This document shows positions 1-6,821 of a stretch of 23,292 nucleotides of DNA, piece after piece. A program made the translations under genes and the position numbers. Where the stretch lies: positions 1 to 23,292 of IMG/VR virus record IMGVR_UViG_3300047359_000577, one strand, 5' to 3'. How positions within the stretch are numbered: the stretch's first letter is position 1; each line of letters begins with the position of its first letter. Origin of the DNA: a virus. Under the pieces are notes generated by a model. That model searched no databases, had not been told where the DNA came from, and saw only the letters and a list, made by a program, of their open reading frames with translations.

Positions 1-1
1 A

Positions 2-184
2 TATAGTTTAGCAATTAACAGTGTTACCAAATCTTATCAGAATCGTAGCTGGACTGAGGCAAGCAAAAATCTCACACAACTTAGAAAGTACAACCAAACA
101 CTGGCAGATTTGTATGAACACAGACTAACACAATCCAAGCCTGGACCAGATTGGGACGGCGTGGACAGAAAAACAAGTAAGTAA
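2..184 (+). CDS. C-terminal end of an unknown protein (partial, 5' end outside window)
   Basis: An open frame runs from the first bases to a TAA at 182-184 and encodes 60 residues. The peptide is polar and probably helical, with a segment reading LTQLRKYNQTLADLYEHR, and ends in a Pro/Gly/Asp tail (SKPGPDWDGVDRKTSK). I do not recognise the family. The next gene starts 4 nt after the stop, so the two are probably co-transcribed. The frame has no internal stop and uses codons like its neighbours. This supports a real gene end, but the fragment is too short for a functional call. Confidence 0.5.
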   Translation, partial: YSLAINSVTKSYQNRSWTEASKNLTQLRKYNQTLADLYEHRLTQSKPGPDWDGVDRKTSK

Positions 185-188
185 TACT

Positions 189-992
189 ATGACAGTAAAA
201 ATAGGTATCATAGGGCACGGCTTCGTGGGCAGTGCGGTAGCCAATGGTTTTAGCAAGGATGTTAAAAAGTTAATCGTAGATCCTGCTTTAACCAATGTAA
301 CTATCGACGCACTTATCAATAATTTTAAACCCGATATAGTTTTTGTATGTGTGCCCACCCCTGAAATAGCCTGGGGAGATGTGGATGTTAGCATAGTAAA
401 AGACATAATATTTGAATTAAATAAATTTAATTACACTGGAATTATAGTAATTAAAAGTACCATTACCCCGAACCATCTCACAAAAATCCAGGACAAATTT
501 AATGAGCTGCGCATTGTATATAATCCAGAGTTCCTGACAGAAGCAAATTCTAACCAAGATTTTTTAAATCCTAGTATGCAGATTCTGGGAGGCAATTGGC
601 CAGATTGTGAGGAGGTGGAGCGTATATATCTTAAACACAGCAATGTGCGTATTGTGCCTACATTTAAAACTGATATCACAACTGCTAGTCTACTAAAATA
701 TACTATTAATAGTTGGCTAGCAACCAAGGTAGTGTTTTTTAACGAACTCAAAGAATTGCATTCCGCAAGTAAATCTCAGGAATCCTGGGAAAATTTTGTA
801 GATATGCTTACCAGAGACCACAGAATAGGCAACAGCCATTTGCAAATACCCGGACCAGACAACCTACCAGGATTTGGAGGACATTGTTTCCCCAAAGACA
901 CCGCAGCACTGATTTACTATGCTAAAAAGTGTGGTGTAGATATGAGTGTGTTAAGTAGCGCCATCAAAAAGAATAAAAAACTCAGGCCCTAG
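189..992 (+). CDS. UDP-glucose/GDP-mannose dehydrogenase family protein, short form
   Basis: Predicted nucleotide-sugar 6-dehydrogenase, which oxidises an NDP-sugar to the uronic acid with NAD. The 267 residues show the N-terminal Rossmann motif GHGFVG (9-14), VCVPTP (53-58), the family motif NPEFLTEA (112-119), the Lys/Asn helix KYTIN (K170, N174) and the catalytic-Cys motif GFGGHCFPKD (228-237, Cys233). Family members are usually 400 residues or more; this one stops about 30 residues after the catalytic Cys and lacks the C-terminal nucleotide-sugar-binding domain. All catalytic motifs are intact, so it may be a compact phage form rather than debris. It is AT-rich compared with nearby structural genes. 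Its 3' end overlaps the convergent Nudix gene by 11 nt. No strong ribosome-binding site is visible. The sugar substrate cannot be told from sequence. Confidence 0.85.
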   Translation: MTVKIGIIGHGFVGSAVANGFSKDVKKLIVDPALTNVTIDALINNFKPDIVFVCVPTPEIAWGDVDVSIVKDIIFELNKFNYTGIIVIKSTITPNHLTKIQDKFNELRIVYNPEFLTEANSNQDFLNPSMQILGGNWPDCEEVERIYLKHSNVRIVPTFKTDITTASLLKYTINSWLATKVVFFNELKELHSASKSQESWENFVDMLTRDHRIGNSHLQIPGPDNLPGFGGHCFPKDTAALIYYAKKCGVDMSVLSSAIKKNKKLRP

Positions 993-1437
993 CAATTTGC
1001 AATATGCGTTCTAATTTATCTGCGCCACCATTTTTATTCAGTGTGACATATGTTCCCTGGTGTAATGGCTTGGGCCATACCCCGATGTCAACCCATGCAT
1101 ATCCAGCGCTTTCAGAATTTAGTTTAGGCATAAATTCTGTTTCAGTTACATATACAAAACTATAATAGTAGAAATGTTTGTTGCGACTCTGGAAGATATC
1201 TATGGGGTTAAGTTTTTGTAGATCAGGTACAAAACCTATCTCTTCTTTGAGTTCACGCTGAATACATTCAAAAGGGGTCTCGCCCTTTTCCATGGTGCCG
1301 CCCCAGAACCCCCAGGTGTGTTTAAAACGTTTGTCTGAATTGCGAAGTTGTAGCAAACATCTGCCAGTGTCGCGAGCTAGAAATAATACACCAGCAGCCA
1401 TTATGGTATTAAGGGTAGAGTCTCCACCAGCCTCCAT
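982..1437 (-). CDS. Nudix hydrolase
   Basis: Nudix family pyrophosphohydrolase, cleaving a nucleoside diphosphate linked to another moiety with a divalent metal. The Nudix box is complete: G, five residues, E, seven residues, REL, K, EE, I, G, F (core QRELKEEIGF), preceded by WGFWGGTMEKGE. I chose the ATG at 1437 because GAGGG lies about 9 nt upstream; this gives 151 residues. A GTG three codons upstream and an ATG at 1401 are alternatives, the latter without a ribosome-binding site. The gene overlaps the end of gp15 by 29 nt, so translation is probably coupled, and it is last in the leftward block. Its stop overlaps the convergent dehydrogenase gene. The substrate is unknown; NDP-sugars, mutagenic dNTPs or capped RNA are all possible for the family. 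Confidence 0.88.
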   Translation of the reverse strand: MEAGGDSTLNTIMAAGVLFLARDTGRCLLQLRNSDKRFKHTWGFWGGTMEKGETPFECIQRELKEEIGFVPDLQKLNPIDIFQSRNKHFYYYSFVYVTETEFMPKLNSESAGYAWVDIGVWPKPLHQGTYVTLNKNGGADKLERILQIARA

Positions 1438-2797
1438 TATAAACACCCTCTATTGCACTGTACCATTTTTCGCTATCCCATTTTAATTGCTTGTTAGTAT
1501 AGTTATTAGTTACTACTGCATTGTTGGGAGATTCAGAACTGTCGAATGCCACAAACCATTTGCCTTTAATATCTACTTCTATGATATCATTTGCACTGGC
1601 TATGACATTTGCATTACCCCAGTAGTTGTCACCAGCTGGAGCATCAGCAGTTATTAAGTAACGTTGGCCTGTTTGTATTTGTGGCAACCCATCGCCTGGT
1701 GCAGCATCGTTAGGATTTATAATTCTGTTTATGTTTGTGATAGTATTGGGCGGTAGCGTATCAGCAGCTATGTTCCATATAAGTTTACTGGGATCAAATG
1801 GATGCGCCTTGACATCTCCCACAATCATAGCAAGTTCGTCGTCAATATTATTACTAGTGTTTACTTTTAATAAACTACTGTCAGTTAATAAACCTCCCTG
1901 TATTTCCAACAAGTCAGACCATATGGCAGGGGTGTAGTCCATGTTCAATAACTGTGCTTCTGATGCTTCTATTTTTACACGATAATCATTGGGAGTAATA
2001 ATAAGTTGCTCTGGATCCTCAGGTACTGATCTAAAGAAGTCATAAAACTGACTATCGAATCCATAATCATCTATGTCAGTATCTGAGAATACATTGGTAA
2101 CAATGGTCTGAATAATCTGCTGACGCTTGACTTGTGCTGGTGGATTTATCCAGATAGGCACTTCAAATGACATGGTAGCAATGTCAATAATTTCGTCCAC
2201 CCCCTGTGGAATACTTCGATTACTCCAGTTTACATCTGTGAGTGTTACTTCAAAGATGCTACTCCAATCCAAGGGATTGTTGGTGTTTTGTATTTGTATG
2301 CTAGGGTTAAAGATAACCATGAGCTGTTCCATGATCTGTAACTTGGTGTCAGTGTTGGGCGACCAAATATCTACCTGTATAGTCAAATTGTATGGCACTG
2401 GCATATAACGATTAACGGTATATAGGTTGCCAGGCCCATCTTCATATACATTATTTTGTCTGTCAAACGCACGTTCTGCTACTTGTATGGTATCAACGTT
2501 GAAAGGTTCTTGGGTTCTGCTTTGCTCGTACTTGAGCGATTGTATACCAACACTGATAAAGGGACAAGAGTTTATGATGTTCTCTGAATTGTTTCTCATG
2601 ATGTGAGTAACCATTCTGCTGGCATCAGCATAACGACAGGGCACACGGTTATAGTTCACTCCTTTGTCAGTGTACTCTCTGACACGAAAGTGACTAAAGA
2701 TTCTGATCAGCTGAATTAAATAGCGGCGTATCTGTTGATCATACCACCAGTCTAGATTCTCTGATTTACCGTCTATGCTGTTATATTTTCCTGCCAT
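1409..2797 (-). CDS. gp15: Tail sheath stabiliser and completion protein, T4 gp15 homologue with long C-terminal extension
   Basis: T4 gp15 caps the tail sheath and tube and joins the tail to the neck. The N-terminal third matches the family pattern: WWYDQQIRRYLIQLIRIFSHF (18-38, split around the IRRY core), then RVPCRYADASRMV (51-63), a segment of extended strands with PFISVGIQSLKY (79-90), and YNLTIQVDIWSPNTD followed by QLMVIFNPSIQIQ. T4 gp15 is about 270 residues; this protein is 462. The extra C-terminal part contains GQRYLITADAP, ANDIIEVDIKGKW and a terminal WDSEKWY...GGWWRLYP module of the kind also seen in the gp18 insert. The start has AGGA upstream of ATG 2797. It lies after gp14, lysozyme and a small ORF on the minus strand, so gp14 and gp15 keep their T4 order but with two genes inserted. 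Confidence 0.8.
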   Translation of the reverse strand: MAGKYNSIDGKSENLDWWYDQQIRRYLIQLIRIFSHFRVREYTDKGVNYNRVPCRYADASRMVTHIMRNNSENIINSCPFISVGIQSLKYEQSRTQEPFNVDTIQVAERAFDRQNNVYEDGPGNLYTVNRYMPVPYNLTIQVDIWSPNTDTKLQIMEQLMVIFNPSIQIQNTNNPLDWSSIFEVTLTDVNWSNRSIPQGVDEIIDIATMSFEVPIWINPPAQVKRQQIIQTIVTNVFSDTDIDDYGFDSQFYDFFRSVPEDPEQLIITPNDYRVKIEASEAQLLNMDYTPAIWSDLLEIQGGLLTDSSLLKVNTSNNIDDELAMIVGDVKAHPFDPSKLIWNIAADTLPPNTITNINRIINPNDAAPGDGLPQIQTGQRYLITADAPAGDNYWGNANVIASANDIIEVDIKGKWFVAFDSSESPNNAVVTNNYTNKQLKWDSEKWYSAIEGVYNGGWWRLYP

Positions 2798-2810
2798 AAT
2801 TTTTCCTGTG

Positions 2811-2999
2811 CTACGTCATTGCTGATACTTTCTTAAAATGCTCTACTATACCTTCAGCATATTCACGCCTAGTGACATCTTCGGCAAACTGCCAATGCCC
2901 ATCTAAATATATTACTAATCTGCCTGAGTATTCGTCCAAGGTATATGAACGCTCTGTGGGCTTTTCAGGTACTTCCTTTACTCGAATCTTGTCCGACAT
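2811..2999 (-). CDS. Small protein of unknown function
   Basis: The 62-residue product is charged, with no transmembrane segment or signal peptide. Its middle reads DEYSGRLVIYLDGHWQF, which resembles the beta-strand/Trp element of the small modules found in other virion proteins of this window, and its C-terminal half is helical (RREYAEGIVEHFKKV). The start overlaps the 3' end of the lysozyme gene by 35 nt and GGAG lies about 11 nt upstream. The gene ends 13 nt before gp15. Its position inside a late structural operon suggests a late role, possibly linked to lysis or the virion, but nothing in the sequence assigns one. Confidence 0.6.
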   Translation of the reverse strand: MSDKIRVKEVPEKPTERSYTLDEYSGRLVIYLDGHWQFAEDVTRREYAEGIVEHFKKVSAMT

Positions 3000-3435
3000 T
3001 GCTTAATCGCTCCATTAGTCTGTCTGCTCTGTTTGTTACTTGTCTGTACCACAGGCTGTCCTTGCCTTCTATTCCTGCTTGTTTCCAATCCTGTGCCTCT
3101 AGTGCCTTGCGAAAGTTTTTAAACTTGCCTAAACGTGTTCTGCCCATGTTGAACATCATGTTAACTAGGATTTCTTGTACTTCTCCTGGCCATTCATTAA
3201 ACTGTTCTCCGTATAACGCAACACACTCACTAATTGAGGTGTCAAGGTCACGTTCAAAGCATTCTCTAACTCGGTCATCTGATACTGGTGTTCCCACCTC
3301 TGCTCCATGCTCTGTATCTGATTCCAGGACCAGGTGGCCAACTCCGAAAGTCGGGTAGCCCAGATGGTCTTTATAAATTTCATAAACAACTCCTTCGTCG
3401 ATTTTTAGTTGCTCGTATACTGATTGTCTGTCCAT
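2965..3435 (-). CDS. T4-type lysozyme (N-acetylmuramidase)
   Basis: Peptidoglycan-cleaving enzyme of the T4 lysozyme family (GH24). The catalytic triad is visible in the N-terminal lobe: Glu14 in KIDEGVVYEIYKD, Asp23, and Thr29 in GYPTFGVGHL, spaced as Glu11/Asp20/Thr26 are in T4. The C-terminal lobe keeps NMMFNMGRTRLGKFKNF and WYRQVTNRADRLMERL. At 156 residues it is close to the 164 of T4 lysozyme. No signal peptide, SAR segment or hub domain is fused to it. The ATG shares one base with the gp14 stop (TAATG), so translation is coupled to gp14. It could be the free endolysin, or a virion lysozyme acting at injection if this phage's gp5 hub lacks the domain. Its neck-gene neighbourhood favours neither strongly. 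Confidence 0.9.
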   Translation of the reverse strand: MDRQSVYEQLKIDEGVVYEIYKDHLGYPTFGVGHLVLESDTEHGAEVGTPVSDDRVRECFERDLDTSISECVALYGEQFNEWPGEVQEILVNMMFNMGRTRLGKFKNFRKALEAQDWKQAGIEGKDSLWYRQVTNRADRLMERLSNVGQDSSKGST

Positions 3436-4550
3436 TATGGTTTGTCCTTGGGTTCTGGGTTGTAGCCTAAGGGCCTGTTTCTGGGTTTAGTGTCGTTTCT
3501 GGGCATCACAACTTTGCTCATGTTAGTTTTTTCAGGCTCCATGGTCTCGTCACTGTTATGTCTTATGTTATCGTTATTGATAAAGTTTTTAAGCACTCTG
3601 TTGGCGCTGGTCCACTTCTGACGAGTCTCGTCCTCCATTCTAACCCAACGACTGCCTGACTTCTGAAACAATCTGTCTGGTATGAAGTCTGTGCGCAGAT
3701 AGTAGTCACCGTCTGCCACTCCTGTCTGAGGAAACTGATCGCCACTGCCCACAATGGTGCCTCCAAATAATATATCATCTCCACCGTCACCTTCCAAAGC
3801 AATGCTGGGTGGTGTAGGCAAGTTGGGATCCACAAACAAATGTCTGCGCTCACGGGTATGTGGCATGTGAGGTACATCTACTTCTGCCTGCTCCATGACA
3901 CGATCCTGCGCACGAAGCTCTGTTTGGTATGTGCTGATCAGATTACGCAGATCCTCTGCCTCTGTGCCATCACCAAGTATGTCACGGTACTCTTGCGAGT
4001 CTGTGATAGTGCCTAACTTAACTCTCCACAAGTGTGGCCACCAACGAGGATCGTAGCCCTCTGCTGGGCGTGTGCCTTCTTTGACTACCATAAATCTGTT
4101 TACTGCATCGTCCTTGCCCAGGAGAAGGTCATCACGCAAGTGAATGATTTCGATCACATCACCAGGCATCAACTTACGTCCCAAGGTGCTTACCATTGAC
4201 TCGATATGGAAGTTCATGAACATAGTATCGTTAGCCAAGAAGGCACCGAACTGAGTGAGGTCGAAACTGTCGTTATCTGCTAACGCATAGGCACCCCTCA
4301 TCTCATATATGTCCTTGGAGTATCTGCGATCTCTGTTCTCAAGGAATAATAAGTCTTGTATGAATACTTCAGTAGGATCTACAGCACTACTGGGATTGGA
4401 AGGATCACCTTCATAAGGTGTCTCATTCACACCCATGTACTTATGTATATAGACTATGGTGCCGCCAGCGAAGACATTCTCCGAGACTATTCTGTCTATG
4501 AAGTCATAATCATGTGATTTATGTTTCTGTCCTAACGATATACGTGGCAC
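3435..4550 (-). CDS. gp14: Neck protein, T4 gp14 homologue with C-terminal extension
   Basis: T4 gp14 sits with gp13 in the neck that closes the filled head and receives the tail. The order of elements fits gp14: an early GGTIVYIHKYMG strand, then DPTEVFIQDLLFLENRD, a central FGAFLANDTMFMNFHIE, then GRKLMPGDVIEIIHLRDDLL (aligned with the family's EGDLIYF element) and MVVKEGTRP...WWPHLWRVKL (aligned with the family's FEI-x-VE and YQL region). At 371 residues it is longer than T4 gp14 (about 256); the extra C-terminus holds DGDYYLRTDFIPDRLFQ and GSRWVRME, a module like those in the gp18 insert. Translation starts at GTG 4550 with AAGGAG 5 nt upstream; a late promoter lies just before. The alternative that it is a split gp5 hub is disfavoured because no OB-fold or repeat motif is visible. 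Confidence 0.72.
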   Translation of the reverse strand: MPRISLGQKHKSHDYDFIDRIVSENVFAGGTIVYIHKYMGVNETPYEGDPSNPSSAVDPTEVFIQDLLFLENRDRRYSKDIYEMRGAYALADNDSFDLTQFGAFLANDTMFMNFHIESMVSTLGRKLMPGDVIEIIHLRDDLLLGKDDAVNRFMVVKEGTRPAEGYDPRWWPHLWRVKLGTITDSQEYRDILGDGTEAEDLRNLISTYQTELRAQDRVMEQAEVDVPHMPHTRERRHLFVDPNLPTPPSIALEGDGGDDILFGGTIVGSGDQFPQTGVADGDYYLRTDFIPDRLFQKSGSRWVRMEDETRQKWTSANRVLKNFINNDNIRHNSDETMEPEKTNMSKVVMPRNDTKPRNRPLGYNPEPKDKP

Positions 4551-4570
4551 TTGATCTCCTTATATGCCAC

Positions 4571-4578
4571 TATTTATC
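4571..4578 (-). promoter_or_regulatory. Late promoter -10 element for the gp14 operon
   Basis: The minus strand reads GATAAATA, directly after the TAG stop of the endonuclease gene. With T4 late-promoter geometry the start site falls near 4565, giving a leader of about 14 nt that contains AAGGAG before the gp14 GTG. This supports a separate late transcript for gp14, lysozyme, the small ORF, gp15 and Nudix. Confidence 0.75.
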
Positions 4579-5232
4579 CTATCTGGGAGCCCTTCCCCTG
4601 GCCCATCCGGCTGGTATCTCATGAAGATTGTCAACGATAAGACGCTCCTCAACACCGTTATTGTACCACTTCTTGGGCCGCTTATTGCGCTCAGTGAGCA
4701 CCTGCTTTAGAGATGCCTGATGCTCAGGTGTGCGGTTGTTATGATATTTGGTAAGACTTGCTCTGCGCTTGGCACGTTCTGCGTCAGACTTGATATGCCC
4801 TCGTGAAGCATCACCTAACTTCTTGAGAGTCTCTGCGCTCTTTGGGCGCCCCGTTGCTTTCTCTCTGATCTTCTGTTTAGTCTCCTCACTGTGACTTCTG
4901 CCCCACATAGGATTATTCTCACCATCGTGAGCACCTGGCGGCAGTTTCTGTGAGTAGCCTCCCTCTCCACCTTCTCTGAGATTGTAGCATAGTTGATCGT
5001 CAACTACCGCTTCTGTAACGATAGTCTTCTCATAATCGTAGGATTCTTGTTCTGTTGGGAAGGTCGCTAATACTTTCCGCTCGAAGTTTTCTCTGCCATA
5101 CTTGGCTATTGCGGCCTTTAGCAGAGTGCCTGATCCCAGATATCCGTCATCCAGTGATTGACATTTATGCTTGCCTATGTAATACTTGCCGTTAGATAGA
5201 TTTGTTGTTTTGTAGACGAGGTAAATACTCAT
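4579..5232 (-). CDS. GIY-YIG homing endonuclease with NUMOD3 DNA-binding motifs
   Basis: Freestanding homing endonuclease of the T4 seg type, which cuts a related phage genome near its own locus and spreads by repair. The 217 residues begin with the nuclease fold: YLVYKTTNLSNGKYYIGKH (4-22; YIG at 18-20), a conserved Glu in YEKTIV (Glu68) and Asn in CYNLREGGEGG (Asn84). NUMOD3 repeats follow: NPMWGRSHSEETKQKIREK (108-126) and TGRPKSAETLKKLG (127-140), then a third weaker copy. The end carries WYNNGVEERLI and IPAGWARGR, a tail frequent in phage endonucleases. AAGGGAG precedes the ATG inside a possible hairpin. It sits next to gp14, in the gap where T4-like phages would have gp13 and gp14 adjacent. 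It is complete and probably active. Confidence 0.9.
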   Translation of the reverse strand: MSIYLVYKTTNLSNGKYYIGKHKCQSLDDGYLGSGTLLKAAIAKYGRENFERKVLATFPTEQESYDYEKTIVTEAVVDDQLCYNLREGGEGGYSQKLPPGAHDGENNPMWGRSHSEETKQKIREKATGRPKSAETLKKLGDASRGHIKSDAERAKRRASLTKYHNNRTPEHQASLKQVLTERNKRPKKWYNNGVEERLIVDNLHEIPAGWARGRAPR

Positions 5233-5234
5233 TG

Positions 5235-5257
5235 CTGATACTCCCTTATAGTATTAG
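5235..5257 (-). promoter_or_regulatory. Possible hairpin around the endonuclease ribosome-binding site
   Basis: On the minus strand ATACT pairs with AGTAT across a 7-nt loop (plus coordinates 5238-5254), and two more pairs form after one mismatch. The Shine-Dalgarno AAGGGAG lies in the loop and 3' arm, just before ATG 5232. T4 homing endonuclease genes are known to use such hairpins to limit translation of early read-through transcripts. The stem is short and AT-rich, so this is suggestive only. Confidence 0.35.
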
Positions 5258-5290
5258 AGTAGTTGGGGTTGCCGCCCGTGAACTACACCT

Positions 5291-5419
5291 TTATTTCTTT
5301 TCGCTCGGGTATTTATCCTTCTTGAACTTCTTACCACGATTCTTGCGATTCGACCGGAACTTCGGTCGTTCTGTAATTTTCTCCCTACTTAAACTCTCAT
5401 CTAACTCGATCATCTTCAT
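5291..5419 (-). CDS. Possible small basic protein (42 aa)
   Basis: The minus strand encodes MKMIELDESLSREKITERP followed by a strongly basic tail rich in Lys and Arg (KFRSNRKNRGKKFKKDKY). The frame also extends upstream to an ATG at 5458. I prefer 5419 because a GATAAATA late -10 element ends 8 nt before that ATG, so the message would have a 2-3 nt leader. No Shine-Dalgarno is present for either start. A basic peptide of this type could bind nucleic acid, but no family is recognised, and the stretch may instead be untranslated leader. It holds a 6-bp inverted repeat (CGACCG/CGGTCG, 5351-5368). Confidence 0.35.
   Translation of the reverse strand: MKMIELDESLSREKITERPKFRSNRKNRGKKFKKDKYPSEKK
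5310..5317 (-). promoter_or_regulatory. Late promoter -10 element for the endonuclease gene
   Basis: The minus strand reads GATAAATA. The predicted start near 5304 gives a leader of about 72 nt before the GIY-YIG ATG at 5232. The promoter lies inside the last codons of the small basic ORF. Late transcription from here would begin 5' of the possible hairpin at 5235-5257, unlike T4 cases where the late start lies inside the hairpin. Confidence 0.65.
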
Positions 5420-5427
5420 AGTAGATT

Positions 5428-5435
5428 TATTTATC
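5428..5435 (-). promoter_or_regulatory. Late promoter -10 element upstream of the small basic ORF
   Basis: The minus strand reads GATAAATA followed by AATCTACT and ATG. This is the same octamer as the gp13, gp18 and gp19 promoters in the window, which makes chance less likely. It is the first minus-strand promoter of the leftward block. Confidence 0.55.
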
Positions 5436-5488
5436 GCTTGACAGATCCTGATACCCATGTTATCGTATATAAACATTGGAGAACAAAC

Positions 5489-5674
5489 ATGGCATTCATA
5501 GTATTAACGCACACAGACGACGGTGAATCTCAGGTAGATATATATGAGAGACGACCAAGCTATGTGGTCATCGACAAATCAAGCGTGATGCTTGAGGTAA
5601 CGGTAGATAAATCCAGATACAAAAATGTATTCCAGGATATTCAACAAATAGCATCTGCGCTCAAGGAGCAGTAA
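5489..5674 (+). CDS. Small protein of unknown function (61 aa)
   Basis: The frame is open from 5438, but the ATG at 5489 has GGAG about 8 nt upstream (TTGGAGAACAAAC), so the product starts MAFIVLTHTDDGE. It has an alternating beta pattern (AFIVLTHT, SQVDIYER, SYVVIDKSSVMLEVTV) and a C-terminal amphipathic helix (VFQDIQQIASALKEQ). I do not recognise the family. The stop is 1 nt before the next ATG, so it is in one operon with the 381-aa gene. TATATAAAC about 15 nt upstream of the ribosome-binding site may be part of its promoter; it is not the GATAAATA type. Confidence 0.65.
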   Translation: MAFIVLTHTDDGESQVDIYERRPSYVVIDKSSVMLEVTVDKSRYKNVFQDIQQIASALKEQ

Positions 5675-5675
5675 T

Positions 5676-6821
5676 ATGGCAAAGGCAAAAGCAAACTTCT
5701 CAGCCACAGGCATTAAAGTACCTGACTATAAAATTATTAAGTCAGGCATGAAGCCTGTGAGTATCGGTGGCATTAAACGTGACTATGACCGACTCATGGA
5801 CGAAGCCCTGTGGTATGCTCACTATGAAGTGCCTAAAAAGACACTTAAAGCAGAGTTCTTGAAGTTTGCAGCTACCATTGATCGTGACAAGGCCAAGGAA
5901 CTCAAGCGAGTACCTGACTATGGATTTATGGTGTTTGGCAAGTATGCCTACATCAACAACAAAGGCGCCGAGCTATCAGACGAGCATACTGAGGCTATTA
6001 CACAGGGCATCGACAAGTTACTTGAGTTACATCCACATGTGGAAGAAGTTGTAGAGGAAGCCAAACCCGAAGGCAAAGTTGTTAGCATTCAGGATCGTAT
6101 GCGACAGCAGGTATCAGATCTGTGTGGACAATGGGAAGGCTATTTAGACGACTGGCGTGATGGAGAATTTGACCTTAAAAAGTTTGACCCTTACAAGGAT
6201 ATGATGAGTTATCAGCCTGCTATTAAACCTGCTCATGCTAAAATTATTCAGCAGATGTATGAAGCAATGTATCGTGAAGCACAGGAGTTAGTGGCCTGGG
6301 AAGATGAGGACATCAAGGAAGCATATAGTCAGTTCACTGGCAGGGCACAGGACCGTAAAAACTTACTAAAGTTTTATGAACTTATCATGACAGCTACAAA
6401 CACAGTAATCAATACTGGCAAAGCCACTCGCAAGACCCGTGCCAAGAAAGCACCCAGTCAGGATAAGCTAGTAGCTAAACTTAAATACAAAGAGTCTGAT
6501 CCTGCGATTGGATTAGCAAGTATCAGTCCCTTGGGCATACTTGGTGCTTCTGAATTATATGTGTATAACACCAAAAATCGAAAATTAATGCATATCATAT
6601 CAGACGATATGACAGGACCACTGAGTGTCAAAGGCACAACTATTACCGGATTTGACACAGTTAAAAGTACGCAACGCACAATTCGTAAGCCAGATATACT
6701 CAAGGGCGCTGACAAGTTAGCCCGTACTAAGTTTGCTAAACTTTACAAGGAACTTACCACAACTGATACTACTATAAACGGCAGAATCAATGAGCATTGT
6801 GTGATTATCAAGGCATTTTAA
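5676..6821 (+). CDS. Conserved T4-like marine phage protein of unknown function (381 aa)
   Basis: Soluble protein with no signal peptide or membrane segment. The C-terminal domain carries blocks I associate with a conserved hypothetical protein of T4-like cyanophages: LYVYNTKNRKLMHIIS, LSVKGTTITGFDTVKST, TIRKPDILKGADKLART and TTTDTTINGRINEHCVII. The N-terminal part is basic and helical, and a middle part (DRMRQQVSDLCGQWEGYLDDW) is probably helical. AAGGAG precedes the ATG. Two domains joined by a Lys/Arg-rich linker (around TRKTRAKKAPSQDK) suggest a nucleic-acid-binding or scaffold role, but this is a guess. The family link is from memory of sequence patterns, not a search. Confidence 0.65.
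   Translation: MAKAKANFSATGIKVPDYKIIKSGMKPVSIGGIKRDYDRLMDEALWYAHYEVPKKTLKAEFLKFAATIDRDKAKELKRVPDYGFMVFGKYAYINNKGAELSDEHTEAITQGIDKLLELHPHVEEVVEEAKPEGKVVSIQDRMRQQVSDLCGQWEGYLDDWRDGEFDLKKFDPYKDMMSYQPAIKPAHAKIIQQMYEAMYREAQELVAWEDEDIKEAYSQFTGRAQDRKNLLKFYELIMTATNTVINTGKATRKTRAKKAPSQDKLVAKLKYKESDPAIGLASISPLGILGASELYVYNTKNRKLMHIISDDMTGPLSVKGTTITGFDTVKSTQRTIRKPDILKGADKLARTKFAKLYKELTTTDTTINGRINEHCVIIKAF

Noticed and set aside
413-425. AAATAAAT inside the dehydrogenase gene as a late promoter.
   Set aside because: It lacks the G/T-ATAAATA form, lies mid-gene in AT-rich coding sequence and precedes no gene start.
3435-4550. Reading this gene plus the following lysozyme as a split gp5 baseplate hub.
   Set aside because: The TAATG junction and lysozyme are suggestive, but the 371-aa protein shows the gp14 order of elements and no hub OB-fold or beta-helix repeats.
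5351-5368. CGACCG/CGGTCG inverted repeat as a terminator.
   Set aside because: The stem is only 6 bp, no T-run follows on either strand, and it lies inside an open frame.
5598-5612. GATAAATC within the 61-aa gene as a late promoter; the same octamer occurs near 19320 and 21694.
   Set aside because: The final base differs from the octamer used at gene starts and each copy lies inside coding sequence as Asp-Lys-Ser or similar codons.
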